Below are positions 1-5,885 of a stretch of DNA of 6,882 nucleotides, in pieces. The stretch is from Thermodesulfobacteriota bacterium (GTDB lineage Bacteria; Desulfobacterota; Syntrophobacteria; BM002). The DNA is taken from positions 1 to 6,882 of the forward strand of contig CAMYLW010000200.1 in NCBI GenBank assembly GCA_947259475.1. Reading direction: 5' to 3'. The stretch's first letter is position 1. Every line of letters begins with the position of its first letter. Both the position numbers and the translations under genes were made by a program. Below the pieces are notes generated by a model. That model searched no databases and had not been told where the DNA came from. It saw only the letters and a list, made by a program, of their open reading frames with translations.

Positions 1-60
1 ATTGGAAGGGGAAGGGTCGGTGGTCGGACCAAGCTAAGTAAAAGGAAAGGCATAAGGCAT
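1..60 (+). repeat. Direct repeat copy 1, left of the SLATT gene
   Basis: This stretch matches 811-870 at about nine positions in ten. Both begin ATTGGAAGGGGAAGGGTCGG and continue through shared blocks CCAAG, TAAGTA and AGGAAAGGCATA. The copy starts at the window edge, so its true left end may lie outside. Similarity resumes at 101 (CAGGGCGCA, then GGCAT/GCATGG blocks), after about 40 bases (61-100) that copy 2 lacks. Those extra bases contain a small inverted repeat, ACGCC-AA-GGCGT, at 72-83. There is no coding signal here. Confidence 0.85.
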
Positions 61-229
61 CCGCCGTCGTCACGCCAAGGCGTCACTATGGCGAGACAAG
101 CAGGGCGCAAGGGGAGAAAAGCATAGGGCATGGAGCATGGAGAAAAGATATGTGATAATATAGCGTGGTCCGACCACTGACCCCTGACCCTCAGCCTGCG
201 GCACGGGGCATGGAAGCGGAGGAGGACGA

Positions 230-727
230 ATGGACGATATCATCGCAACATCAAAGAAGTACTGGAGGAGTGCCGGACGCACAGGGCTGGCGCATTATCG
301 TGCAGCTGAGATTTTTGCCAAACGTCACCGAAGAATCGGAATCCCGAGCGTCATCGTGTCAACCGTTGTCGCGACTTCGGTTTTTTCAACTCTGAGCGAG
401 GGCGTCGATGTTCGGCTGAGAATTGGCACTGGCGTCATTGCTCTCCTCGCAGCGATTCTTGCTGCCTTGCAGGCATTCCTGGCGTTTGGCGAACGCGCCG
501 AGAAGCACAGGGCTGCAGGTGCCCGCTATGGAAAGGTTCGACGCGACATAGACATCTTTGACCTAAAGTTCGGCTCGGCGGCCGAAGCAAGCCGCGACGA
601 TGCGCTGAAGCGGCTGCAGACCATAGGTGACGAGCTCGGCACGCTCGCAACTGATAACCCAACTCTTGCTGACGCGATCTATGCAAAGGCCAAGGAGGAT
701 TTCGATAGTAGACATCCCGAGGAATGA
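230..727 (+). CDS. SLATT-domain two-transmembrane protein, putative conflict-system effector
   Basis: This 165-residue protein has the layout of the SLATT family (SMODS- and SLOG-associating two-TM effector). A basic amphipathic N-terminal helix (about 8-36, with KYWR, HYRAAEIFAKRHRR) is followed by two hydrophobic segments (about 37-57 and 66-88). A charged helix opening with ERAEKHRAAGARYGKVRRDI (88-107) comes next, then a helical tail. No signal peptide is seen. SLATT proteins are thought to act as membrane effectors, perhaps forming pores, under nucleotide-sensing partners such as SMODS nucleotidyltransferases or SLOG proteins; that is family knowledge and was not tested here. The start is supported by GGAGGAGG four to five bases before ATG 230. 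No partner gene is visible, and the next 680 bases are non-coding, so it stands alone between direct repeats. GC is roughly 56%, against about 30% for the small gene at 6190-6396. It may be an orphan or a decayed system. Confidence 0.78.
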   Translation: MDDIIATSKKYWRSAGRTGLAHYRAAEIFAKRHRRIGIPSVIVSTVVATSVFSTLSEGVDVRLRIGTGVIALLAAILAALQAFLAFGERAEKHRAAGARYGKVRRDIDIFDLKFGSAAEASRDDALKRLQTIGDELGTLATDNPTLADAIYAKAKEDFDSRHPEE

Positions 728-810
728 TTTCGGCCGTAGTTCTCATCATTCTCCAGTAAATGGGGTCAGGCATAAGTAATTAAGTATTGATATCTGGGAT
801 TTGCTCCGCT

Positions 811-870
811 ATTGGAAGGGGAAGGGTCGGTGGTCGGGCCAAGATAAGTAAGAGGAAAGGCATACGGCAC
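811..870 (+). repeat. Direct repeat copy 2, right of the SLATT gene
   Basis: This is the second copy of the ~60-bp sequence at 1-60, offset by 810 bases in the same orientation, with about six differences (for example positions 838, 844 and 852). Beyond 870 the copies stay alike (CAGGGCGCA at 870 matches 101) after an indel of about 40 bases. Two same-orientation copies around a single gene suggest an insertion or duplication footprint and would allow loss of the gene by recombination. Confidence 0.85.
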
Positions 871-1107
871 AGGGCGCAGGGCATAGAGCATGGGGGAGAG
901 GGTTGGAGGTTGGAGGAGCGCTTCGCTCGAGGTTGGAGGCAGTTGGCAGAAGACAGAGGTCGGAGGTCAGAAGTCAGGGAAGGTTTATTAGAGAATTGGA
1001 AAATTAGTCAAACAGGTGAATTGTTTGCCGCTTTCTCCTGACTCCTGACTCCTGTTTTCTTTGATTGTAAATTTTTCAATCGCAGCAGGCTAGATATGGT
1101 AGATGGA

Positions 1108-1177
1108 TCTCAAGAGCAAAAGTGTAGATTAAAGTATGTAATCAAACTTCCAGCAGGCCAGTGCTGACTTAAGATCA
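1108..1177 (+). repeat. Dispersed intergenic repeat, copy A
   Basis: This is a 70-bp copy of a family also at 2994-3063 and 2289-2346. It opens TCTCAAGAG, carries the AT-rich 23-bp head at 1120-1142 (AAGTGT, GATTAAAG, TATGTAAT), then a hairpin with arms CAGCA (1151-1155) and TGCTG (1162-1166) around loop GGCCAG, and ends CTTAAGATCA. The hairpin sits where the other copies have one, though the arm sequence differs. It lies 230 bases upstream of the YdjY-domain gene. Confidence 0.8.
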
Positions 1178-1275
1178 AAACGATCAAGCTCCAATCCGGA
1201 AAAAACCTCCCACTAACCCCTCAAAACGGCCCTCAATTATTCTCTAGTCTTAAACTGAACTCACTTCCATAGAAA

Positions 1276-1298
1276 TCTCCGATACAACCTATCGGAGA
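1276..1298. promoter_or_regulatory. 8-bp inverted repeat upstream of a promoter, candidate operator
   Basis: TCTCCGAT and ATCGGAGA form a perfect 8-bp inverted repeat with a 7-base spacer. Its centre lies about 64 bases before the predicted transcription start of the YdjY-domain gene, a usual place for an activator site. No U-tract follows, so a terminator is unlikely. The matching regulator is unknown. Confidence 0.45.
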
Positions 1299-1315
1299 AC
1301 ATCAAGATTATCTAT

Positions 1316-1344
1316 TTGACTTTCTCTTAAATTATCCTTGTAAT
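1316..1344 (+). promoter_or_regulatory. Predicted sigma70-type promoter of the YdjY-domain gene
   Basis: TTGACT (1316-1321) and TGTAAT (1339-1344) are separated by 17 bases, each matching the sigma70 consensus at five of six positions. Transcription would start near 1351, giving a leader of about 60 bases. The region is AT-rich, as expected of a promoter. Confidence 0.55.
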
Positions 1345-1409
1345 AGTGCAACTATTAATTTTTTTCTCCATCCTAAAAACCACTTCAAATTTCACAGGAG
1401 AATCAAGTC

Positions 1410-2057
1410 ATGAAGATGCCTTTGAGTGTTAAGGTGGTTGTTCAGGTACTTTCTCTGTTTTTCATCACATGCAGCCTCGCAATTGCTGCCGACCAACTGG
1501 AAGGCTTAACCAAGGCGAATCCCATCATGGTCGATCAAGTAAAAGAGACCGTCTCGTTGCTGGCGGAAGTCAACGGCAAGTATTTGTATGCGCCGGTTGT
1601 CTTTGAGGGCGGGGGCAACGGGAACAAATCAGTTTTTCGTGCCCTGGTCAACGTGGAACCGTTTCACACAGCTTTGGTAGAGATCGGTGCCAAAGCCGGA
1701 GAGAACATGACCTTCAATAACAAGGAAAAAACCCACGTGCAGGGTAATATCCTCCTAGTGACGGTGACCTGGGAAGGAGCCGAGAGGGAATACGATCTTG
1801 ATGAAGTGATAACGGACAGCAACGGAAAGCCGCTTATAATGCGTTTCGGGGGCAACCTGCCGGCAGCCCTGAAGAAAAGAACAGGTTGTCTGCTTTGCCT
1901 GGACAGCTGCCCAGTGGGTATTGTAAGCAATTTCACCTATACCTACGGTGCCGTCGAGAAAAGGGGGGAAGTGTCCTTTATGGGTAACAGTAACCTGCTT
2001 CCGCCGAATGGATCCGTAGTTGTCATCAAGCTTAAGAAGCAGAAGCTGGGGGTCTAA
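1410..2057 (+). CDS. Exported YdjY-domain protein with CX2CX3C motif
   Basis: This 215-residue protein has an N-terminal signal peptide (1-26 or 1-27, hydrophobic core VVVQVLSLFFITCSLAIA, cut near AIA-AD), so the mature part is periplasmic. The body matches my recollection of the YdjY domain: LEGLTKANPIMVD (30-42), AEVNGKYLYAPVVFEGGGN (52-70), a central GNILLVTVTWEGAEREYDL (112-130), RFGGNLPAALKK (145-156), then TGCLLCLDSCPVGI (158-171) with Cys160, Cys163 and Cys167. It ends in a beta-rich tail (LLPPNGSVVVIKL). The function of the family is not established. The three conserved Cys could bind a metal or Fe-S cluster or do thiol chemistry, but this is inference. ATG 1410 is preceded by AGGAG (1396-1400) at nine bases. 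No strong terminator follows the stop; only a weak AT-rich hairpin lies at 2079-2095. The next gene begins 320 bases on. Confidence 0.82.
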   Translation: MKMPLSVKVVVQVLSLFFITCSLAIAADQLEGLTKANPIMVDQVKETVSLLAEVNGKYLYAPVVFEGGGNGNKSVFRALVNVEPFHTALVEIGAKAGENMTFNNKEKTHVQGNILLVTVTWEGAEREYDLDEVITDSNGKPLIMRFGGNLPAALKKRTGCLLCLDSCPVGIVSNFTYTYGAVEKRGEVSFMGNSNLLPPNGSVVVIKLKKQKLGV

Positions 2058-2213
2058 TCTCATTGGAGTCGGACCAAGCTATACCCATTGTATAGTCTTA
2101 AACAGAACGATGCTCGATTTCGTATGCCTTTGGGTTGAATAAAACTCAACGAAACCATTACGTTGTCTTAATTTGAGCTATTTGAACTCACCTTGATCTC
2201 TCGAAAACTTTAG

Positions 2214-2236
2214 ATTACATCCCTTAATTCACACTT
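2214..2236 (-). repeat. Dispersed repeat head, inverted copy
   Basis: Read on the minus strand this begins AAGTGTGAATTAAG and ends GATGTAAT, matching the 23-bp head of the dispersed family at about 19 of 23 positions. It points away from the copy at 2289-2311, 52 bases further on. No hairpin like that of the fuller copies was recognised next to it. Confidence 0.65.
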
Positions 2237-2288
2237 CAGCTTGTAAGGACGCTAGCACAAAGTGTGGTGGGTGAGTTTAAGGAAGGCA

Positions 2289-2364
2289 GAGTTTAGATTA
2301 AAATATATAATCATCAATCCAGGGGACCAGTCTGGATTTCAGGTCTTCACGCCTTTGTTTACAC
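2289..2364 (+). repeat. Dispersed intergenic repeat, copy B
   Basis: This copy aligns without gaps to 3006-3081. It has the head (2289-2311, here with an exact TATAAT at 2306-2311) and then a hairpin with arms AATCCAGG (2316-2323) and TCTGGATT (2331-2338) around loop GGACCAG. Compared with copy C one pair changes from G-C to A-T on both sides, and another goes from G-C to a G-T wobble, so pairing is kept. The copy ends right before the ribosome-binding site of the TlpA-like gene and would lie in its leader. Confidence 0.78.
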
Positions 2365-2378
2365 GAGGAGAGGATTCA

Positions 2379-2933
2379 ATGAGAAATCTCAGAATATTGC
2401 TACTGCTTCTTATTATATCTCTTATGACGCATGGCGTTGTAACGGCCCAATCGGTTAAAGCACCGGATTGGCAGATTTCGGAATGGATAAATGGTCCCGG
2501 AGTTACTTTGAGTGAGCTGAAGGGAAAGGTGGTTGTGGTCGAGTTCTTTCAGCTCTGGTGTCCAGGCTGCAACAGCTTCTCTATCCCATTGATGAAGAAG
2601 TGGAACCGGACTTTTAGTGATGAGCTTGCCTCGGGAGATCTGGTACTTCTCAGCATTCACACCGTGTTTGAGGGACACGATTATCAGAACCCTAAGCGTT
2701 TGAGGTCTTTCGTGAAAGAAAAGGGAATTCATCACCTGGTAGGAATTGATGAACACCAAAGCGGGGAGAGAATTCCCGAGACGATGAAAAGATACAGGAC
2801 AAGGGGAACGCCGGAGATGGCGATAATCGATAAAAGAGGCTATATACGTTTTCAAAAGTTCGGCGGCTTCAATCCATCCCCTGCTGAACGTTTAATCAGG
2901 CAGTTAATAGGTGAACCCTTCGTTGCGAATTAA
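2379..2933 (+). CDS. TlpA/ResA-like periplasmic thiol-disulfide oxidoreductase
   Basis: This 184-residue thioredoxin-fold protein has an N-terminal signal peptide (about 1-23, LRILLLLLIISLMTHGVVTA). The mature domain shows the redoxin order: PDWQISEWINGPGVTLSELKGK (29-50), strand VVVVEFF (51-57), active site WCPGC (Cys61, Cys64), then RTRGTPEMAIID (139-150) with the expected cis-Pro at 144, and a closing GGF segment. Members of this family reduce or exchange disulfides in the periplasm, and ResA/CcmG types prepare apocytochromes for haem attachment. Next to a 12-Cys-site cytochrome that role is attractive but unproven. An in-frame start at 2262 would add 39 residues before the signal peptide and run through repeat copy B. 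ATG 2379 is chosen because GAGGAGAGG (2365-2373) precedes it and a signal peptide follows directly. Dispersed repeats lie on both sides of the gene. Confidence 0.87.
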   Translation: MRNLRILLLLLIISLMTHGVVTAQSVKAPDWQISEWINGPGVTLSELKGKVVVVEFFQLWCPGCNSFSIPLMKKWNRTFSDELASGDLVLLSIHTVFEGHDYQNPKRLRSFVKEKGIHHLVGIDEHQSGERIPETMKRYRTRGTPEMAIIDKRGYIRFQKFGGFNPSPAERLIRQLIGEPFVAN

Positions 2934-2993
2934 GCTGTAGCCGGTAGTTGGTAATTTCTCGTTGTCAGTTCAACCCCAGAAATTGAGGCCGGT

Positions 2994-3081
2994 TCTCAAG
3001 AGGAGAAGTGTGTATTAAAGTATGTAATCCACAGTCCAGGGGACCAGCCTGGACTTCAGATCATCTCGCCTACGCTCACAC
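2994..3081 (+). repeat. Dispersed intergenic repeat, copy C
   Basis: This is the best-preserved copy. TCTCAAGAG (2994-3002) matches copy A, the head lies at 3006-3028, and a perfect 8-bp hairpin follows with arms AGTCCAGG (3033-3040) and CCTGGACT (3048-3055) around loop GGACCAG. CTTCAGATCA (3054-3063) matches copy A, and TCTCGCCTACGCTCACAC (3064-3081) is similar to copy B. It begins 60 bases after the stop of the TlpA-like gene, so that gene sits between two direct copies. Confidence 0.8.
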
Positions 3082-3163
3082 TCGGATCATTCAAGTATGT
3101 TATGCATATATTAACTATTTGAAACTAATCAAGATTCAACATAGATAGCTGCTACTTACAGTC

Positions 3164-3196
3164 AAAAAAAGCCGTCTGTTTACATGTACAGACGGC
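3164..3196 (-). terminator. Rho-independent terminator of the cytochrome gene
   Basis: Arms GCCGTCTGT (3171-3179) and ACAGACGGC (3188-3196) form a perfect 9-bp GC-rich stem with an 8-base loop. On the minus strand seven T follow (3164-3170). It lies about 40 bases past the cytochrome stop codon. On the plus strand CTTTTCTCTT follows, so it may also stop transcripts from the TlpA-like gene. Confidence 0.92.
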
Positions 3197-3236
3197 CTTT
3201 TCTCTTCTAGGGTAATGTTGTTAGGTGTTTACAACC

Positions 3237-5768
3237 TTACTGGGCCTTCTTGCGCTTCCGTCGAACGAGATAGATACCAATAAACACAACTAAGACCAGG
3301 ATTGGGAAACCGAAGAGTTCGACGTTCGCTGCAATAAACATAGCTCGCGCGATGAGCTTTTGATGCTCTCCATCGGTCTTCGGGATGAGCCCCAGGGCAT
3401 CGCCAACTTTACTAATAACTCGATAGGTGAAAGTACCCGTCGGAATGTCTTTGTGGCAGGAGAGACATACGCCTATTCGCTCCATATGATCTCTCTGGTC
3501 TTTGCTCAACGGCCCTGAAAGCGGCCAGTGCTGCCCAACCGATTGAACTTGCTCACCTTCACGAGTGACAACCTGATCCAGATCCATGGGCAAATCGGGA
3601 ATGGGACTGATTTGATACTTGGCCGTCCTAGTTACGAGCTGGCCCTTCACGTCCATGATGTCCACGTAGACACCTTTTTCGTAATGTTTCAGGTAGCGGC
3701 CGTCGTGAGTTCCATATCCCAACGCCTTGCTGGTGGCGTGGCATGAGGTGCACGAGCGGGCCTTGCGGTCGGTGGTGTGCGGAGCAGCCGGGGCCATATC
3801 TAAACCGCGTTGGCCACCAGGACCGCCGCCCTCGGTGTTTGGAGGGGTTCGCCAGATCTTGTTGTGAATCAGAGTCTCCCCATTCGGCCCGATTACGGTC
3901 GTGATCTGCTGACAGCCGGGGATTATCGGGCCCACCCGGCCTTCACCGTTAATGCCAAGGACAGGGTTTTCCCAGCGGAGATAGGAGCGGTTCTCCGAGG
4001 TCTTGCCGGAGGCAACGCCCGGTGCCACAGGCGGTTTGCCGTCGCGAATGGATTCCGCAGTGTGTCCATCCGGAAAATTGGTGTTGCCGGCAGCTACCCA
4101 ATCAGTAGCCTTCTTCTTTCCGGAGAAATCCACCTTGACATGGCAGCCGTAGCACTGTGGAGCCCAGGCCGAATGGCAGCCGTAACATTCGATCTTCTGT
4201 AAATGCTCCGGCGCCCTGATCTTCGCAGCAATTGCCTCGTTCTTGTTCTGCCATTTATTTTGAAGGTTAAGGGTTTTAAGGGCTGGAACTTCGAAGTCAA
4301 GACCGCTTGCAGAATGAACAACGACCTTGTCTCCTTCACGAACCACGTTGCCGAACGGGTTGCCCCGAGCGGTGATTAGATAGCCGTCTTTTGCTGGGTA
4401 TAGGGTTCCGAGTTTTAGATTGTTTTCCAGCGGTTCATCTGCCACGCCTCGAGGTTTGCTCATGTCGAGTTCGCGGCCAAATTCATCACCCCAACCCAGC
4501 GGCAGTTCCCACGGGTAATTGGTTGCGGTGCCGTGGCAGTCCGAACACTCAATCTCCACATTGGCCAGCAACGTGCCGGTTATGTTCCCGTTGCCGTGAA
4601 ACGACGTGGTTGCGTGACAATCCTGACAGAGGAGTCCGCCTTCTGGATTGCCTTCGCGGGATTTGAGTTGGTGATGGACGTCATCTTTGATGAACTGGTA
4701 GACCTTGGTATGCAGCTTGGGCTGCTTTTTCCCGTCCGCGGTGAAGGGGCTGCCGTACGGGAATTCCATCAAACCCTGGAAGGAGACGCCGATGCGTTTG
4801 CCTCGATTGTGGCAGGTTACGCAGGTCTCATGCGGGATACCAGAATAGACCACAACATTGTTCACCACCACTTTAGCGTCGCGCGTGGACTGAATGGAAT
4901 GGACCATTGAATGACCGGTTTCGTCTCGCTTCACCGTCCGGTCACCGCCCTCATACAGCCCAGCATTGTTGTAAGGGATGTGACAAGCGGCACAGCCCAT
5001 TCCGCGGTAGTCACCACGCCTGTTCCGGCCTTTGACCCCGACGTGACAGCGCTGACAATCGGTGCGGATATAGGTATAGACGGCCTCATAGGGCTTTTCC
5101 TTGAGAGTTCCAACGTTGGTCTTCGGAACCTGTACCAGGTTGGCAGGGAAGTTGGCAGGGAAGGCCTTCATGAGCGCTTTGGTGTATTCCTTGTACTCTT
5201 TTGTACCGAATACAGGGTCGGGACCATCAGGGTCATCCACATCGTAGTTGCCGTATTTCGTCTCATAGCCTGTTCCCGCCGGACCCCAGCCCCAGATGGC
5301 GCCTTGGATCTTTCCCGCTTCAGTGTTCATGATGGAGCGGTACTGGGCATACACATATTCCCTGTGGCACTGGCCGCAGATCTTTTGATTTACCCAGACC
5401 GAGCCGGAATGTAGCACAAAGGTATCCAGGGAACTCCCTTCAGGTGCACCTGTGTGAGCCTTTTTCGCATCCTTGTCCTCGGTGGGATCACCTCCATGGC
5501 AGACCACACAACCGTTGGGATCGCCCAGCCTTTCACCTAGGTCGTAAATCTGTTTGGCCATGTCGGAATTGTGCGCCCGGATGGGTTCGATACCTGCATG
5601 GCACTTGCCCGGCGCCAGACAGCCGGTATTAAGTTCGGGATATCCCTTCGGATCCATTCCCGGCGGAGGGGTTTGGGTGCTCATCAAGTTCGCTGGGAAA
5701 ATAAAGAGCAGAACACCGATGAAAAGGAAGAGGTAACGCACTCTTATGCCGTTACTCAGAAGGTTCAT
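3237..5768 (-). CDS. Membrane-anchored multiheme c-type cytochrome (11 CXXCH plus one CX5CH)
   Basis: This is an 843-residue exported cytochrome. A signal peptide or N-terminal anchor (about 1-30, RYLFLFIGVLLFIFPANLMS) precedes a long periplasmic part, and a C-terminal transmembrane helix (about 815-835) ends in the basic tail RRKRKKAQ, placing the C-terminus in the cytoplasm. Canonical haem motifs start at Cys87, 131, 238, 259, 316, 381, 408, 528, 539, 673 and 768. The earliest site, CLAPGKCH (50-57), has five residues between the Cys instead of two. The pair CYGCH at 528 and 539 is only 11 residues apart, and a lone Cys619 lies outside any motif. The likely role is periplasmic electron transfer or a multiheme reductase; substrate and subfamily are not recognised. 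ATG 5768 is preceded by AAAGGAGTGAT with good spacing. The gene has its own promoter and terminator and so appears monocistronic. Haem attachment implies a cytochrome c maturation system elsewhere. Confidence 0.9.
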   Translation of the reverse strand: MNLLSNGIRVRYLFLFIGVLLFIFPANLMSTQTPPPGMDPKGYPELNTGCLAPGKCHAGIEPIRAHNSDMAKQIYDLGERLGDPNGCVVCHGGDPTEDKDAKKAHTGAPEGSSLDTFVLHSGSVWVNQKICGQCHREYVYAQYRSIMNTEAGKIQGAIWGWGPAGTGYETKYGNYDVDDPDGPDPVFGTKEYKEYTKALMKAFPANFPANLVQVPKTNVGTLKEKPYEAVYTYIRTDCQRCHVGVKGRNRRGDYRGMGCAACHIPYNNAGLYEGGDRTVKRDETGHSMVHSIQSTRDAKVVVNNVVVYSGIPHETCVTCHNRGKRIGVSFQGLMEFPYGSPFTADGKKQPKLHTKVYQFIKDDVHHQLKSREGNPEGGLLCQDCHATTSFHGNGNITGTLLANVEIECSDCHGTATNYPWELPLGWGDEFGRELDMSKPRGVADEPLENNLKLGTLYPAKDGYLITARGNPFGNVVREGDKVVVHSASGLDFEVPALKTLNLQNKWQNKNEAIAAKIRAPEHLQKIECYGCHSAWAPQCYGCHVKVDFSGKKKATDWVAAGNTNFPDGHTAESIRDGKPPVAPGVASGKTSENRSYLRWENPVLGINGEGRVGPIIPGCQQITTVIGPNGETLIHNKIWRTPPNTEGGGPGGQRGLDMAPAAPHTTDRKARSCTSCHATSKALGYGTHDGRYLKHYEKGVYVDIMDVKGQLVTRTAKYQISPIPDLPMDLDQVVTREGEQVQSVGQHWPLSGPLSKDQRDHMERIGVCLSCHKDIPTGTFTYRVISKVGDALGLIPKTDGEHQKLIARAMFIAANVELFGFPILVLVVFIGIYLVRRKRKKAQ

Positions 5769-5843
5769 GGATCACTCCTTTTGCGAAGGTTGACCACCGA
5801 TATGTAACGACAGGTTCTCAAGAACTCGCTTTCGATGGGTGGG

Positions 5844-5873
5844 AGTATAAGCTGTGAGAGCATTGTGTGTCAA
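5844..5873 (-). promoter_or_regulatory. Predicted sigma70-type promoter of the cytochrome gene
   Basis: On the minus strand a perfect TTGACA (5873-5868) and TATACT (5849-5844) are 18 bases apart; taking TTATAC as the -10 gives 17. The start of transcription would be near 5837, leaving a leader of about 69 bases that contains the GTTCT-CA-AGAAC inverted repeat (5814-5825). Confidence 0.7.
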
Positions 5874-5885
5874 TACTGTAAACTA

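Larger units (their letters stand above)
728..1409. other. Non-coding stretch: repeats, purine-rich tract, dispersed repeat and promoter
   Basis: No convincing gene lies in these ~680 bases. One open frame (787-1041) runs through low-complexity GGTTGGAGG/GGGCAT repeats and has a composition unlike a protein. In order the stretch holds a TGGGGTCAGG block at 761-770, direct repeat copy 2 (811-870) and a degenerate GGCAT/GGTTGGAGG tract (about 860-980). That tract includes a perfect GAGCG-CTT-CGCTC hairpin at 916-928. Next comes a loose inverted relation between the GTCGGAGGTCAGAAGTCAGG area (958-977) and CTCCTGACTCCTGACTCCTG (1034-1053). The last parts are a dispersed repeat copy (1108-1177) and the regulatory region of the YdjY-domain gene. 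Confidence 0.7.
2058..2378. other. Intergenic region between the YdjY-domain and TlpA-like genes
   Basis: No gene is seen in these 321 bases. They hold a GTCGGACCAAGCT block (2068-2080) that also occurs in direct repeat copy 1 (24-36), a weak CTATAC/GTATAG hairpin (2079-2095), and a 16-base block (2093-2108) that recurs at 1245-1260. A GTTGA/TCAAC hairpin (2134-2150) follows, and then two copies of the dispersed repeat head in opposite orientation (2214-2236 and 2289-2311). The downstream gene could be read through from the YdjY-domain promoter or from a start near TATAAT at 2306-2311, which lacks a good -35. Confidence 0.6.
2934..3236. other. Convergent intergenic region with a repeat and a terminator
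   Basis: These 303 bases separate the plus-strand TlpA-like gene from the minus-strand cytochrome gene. They hold dispersed repeat copy C (2994-3081), an AT-rich part around 3100-3160, and the strong hairpin terminator at 3164-3196. No gene was seen. Confidence 0.7.

Noticed and set aside
787..1041. Open frame of 84 codons after repeat copy 2
   Set aside because: It is built from GGCAT/GGTTGGAGG repeats, starts before the direct repeat and runs through it, and has a Gly/Arg/Glu-rich composition typical of a non-coding repeat.
1664..2063. Minus-strand frames over the YdjY-domain gene
   Set aside because: They overlap a gene with a signal peptide, a conserved motif and a ribosome-binding site on the plus strand.
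2079..2095. CTATAC/GTATAG hairpin as terminator of the YdjY-domain gene
   Set aside because: The stem is short and AT-rich and is followed by TCTTAAAC, not a T-run. It also overlaps the block repeated at 1245-1260.
2283..2311. Repeat head as a complete promoter, because of TATAAT at 2306-2311
   Set aside because: No acceptable -35 lies 16-18 bases upstream in this or the other copies; only a -10-like match can be seen.
2262..2378. Longer N-terminus for the TlpA-like protein
   Set aside because: It would put 39 residues encoded by the dispersed repeat ahead of a signal peptide. ATG 2379 has a clear ribosome-binding site.
1108..3081. The dispersed repeats as a CRISPR array
   Set aside because: Copies are far apart, diverged, in both orientations and separated by genes, with no regular spacers.
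3528..5807. Several open plus-strand frames opposite the cytochrome gene
   Set aside because: They mirror a long coding region with eleven CXXCH motifs on the other strand, lack ribosome-binding sites and show no recognisable domains.
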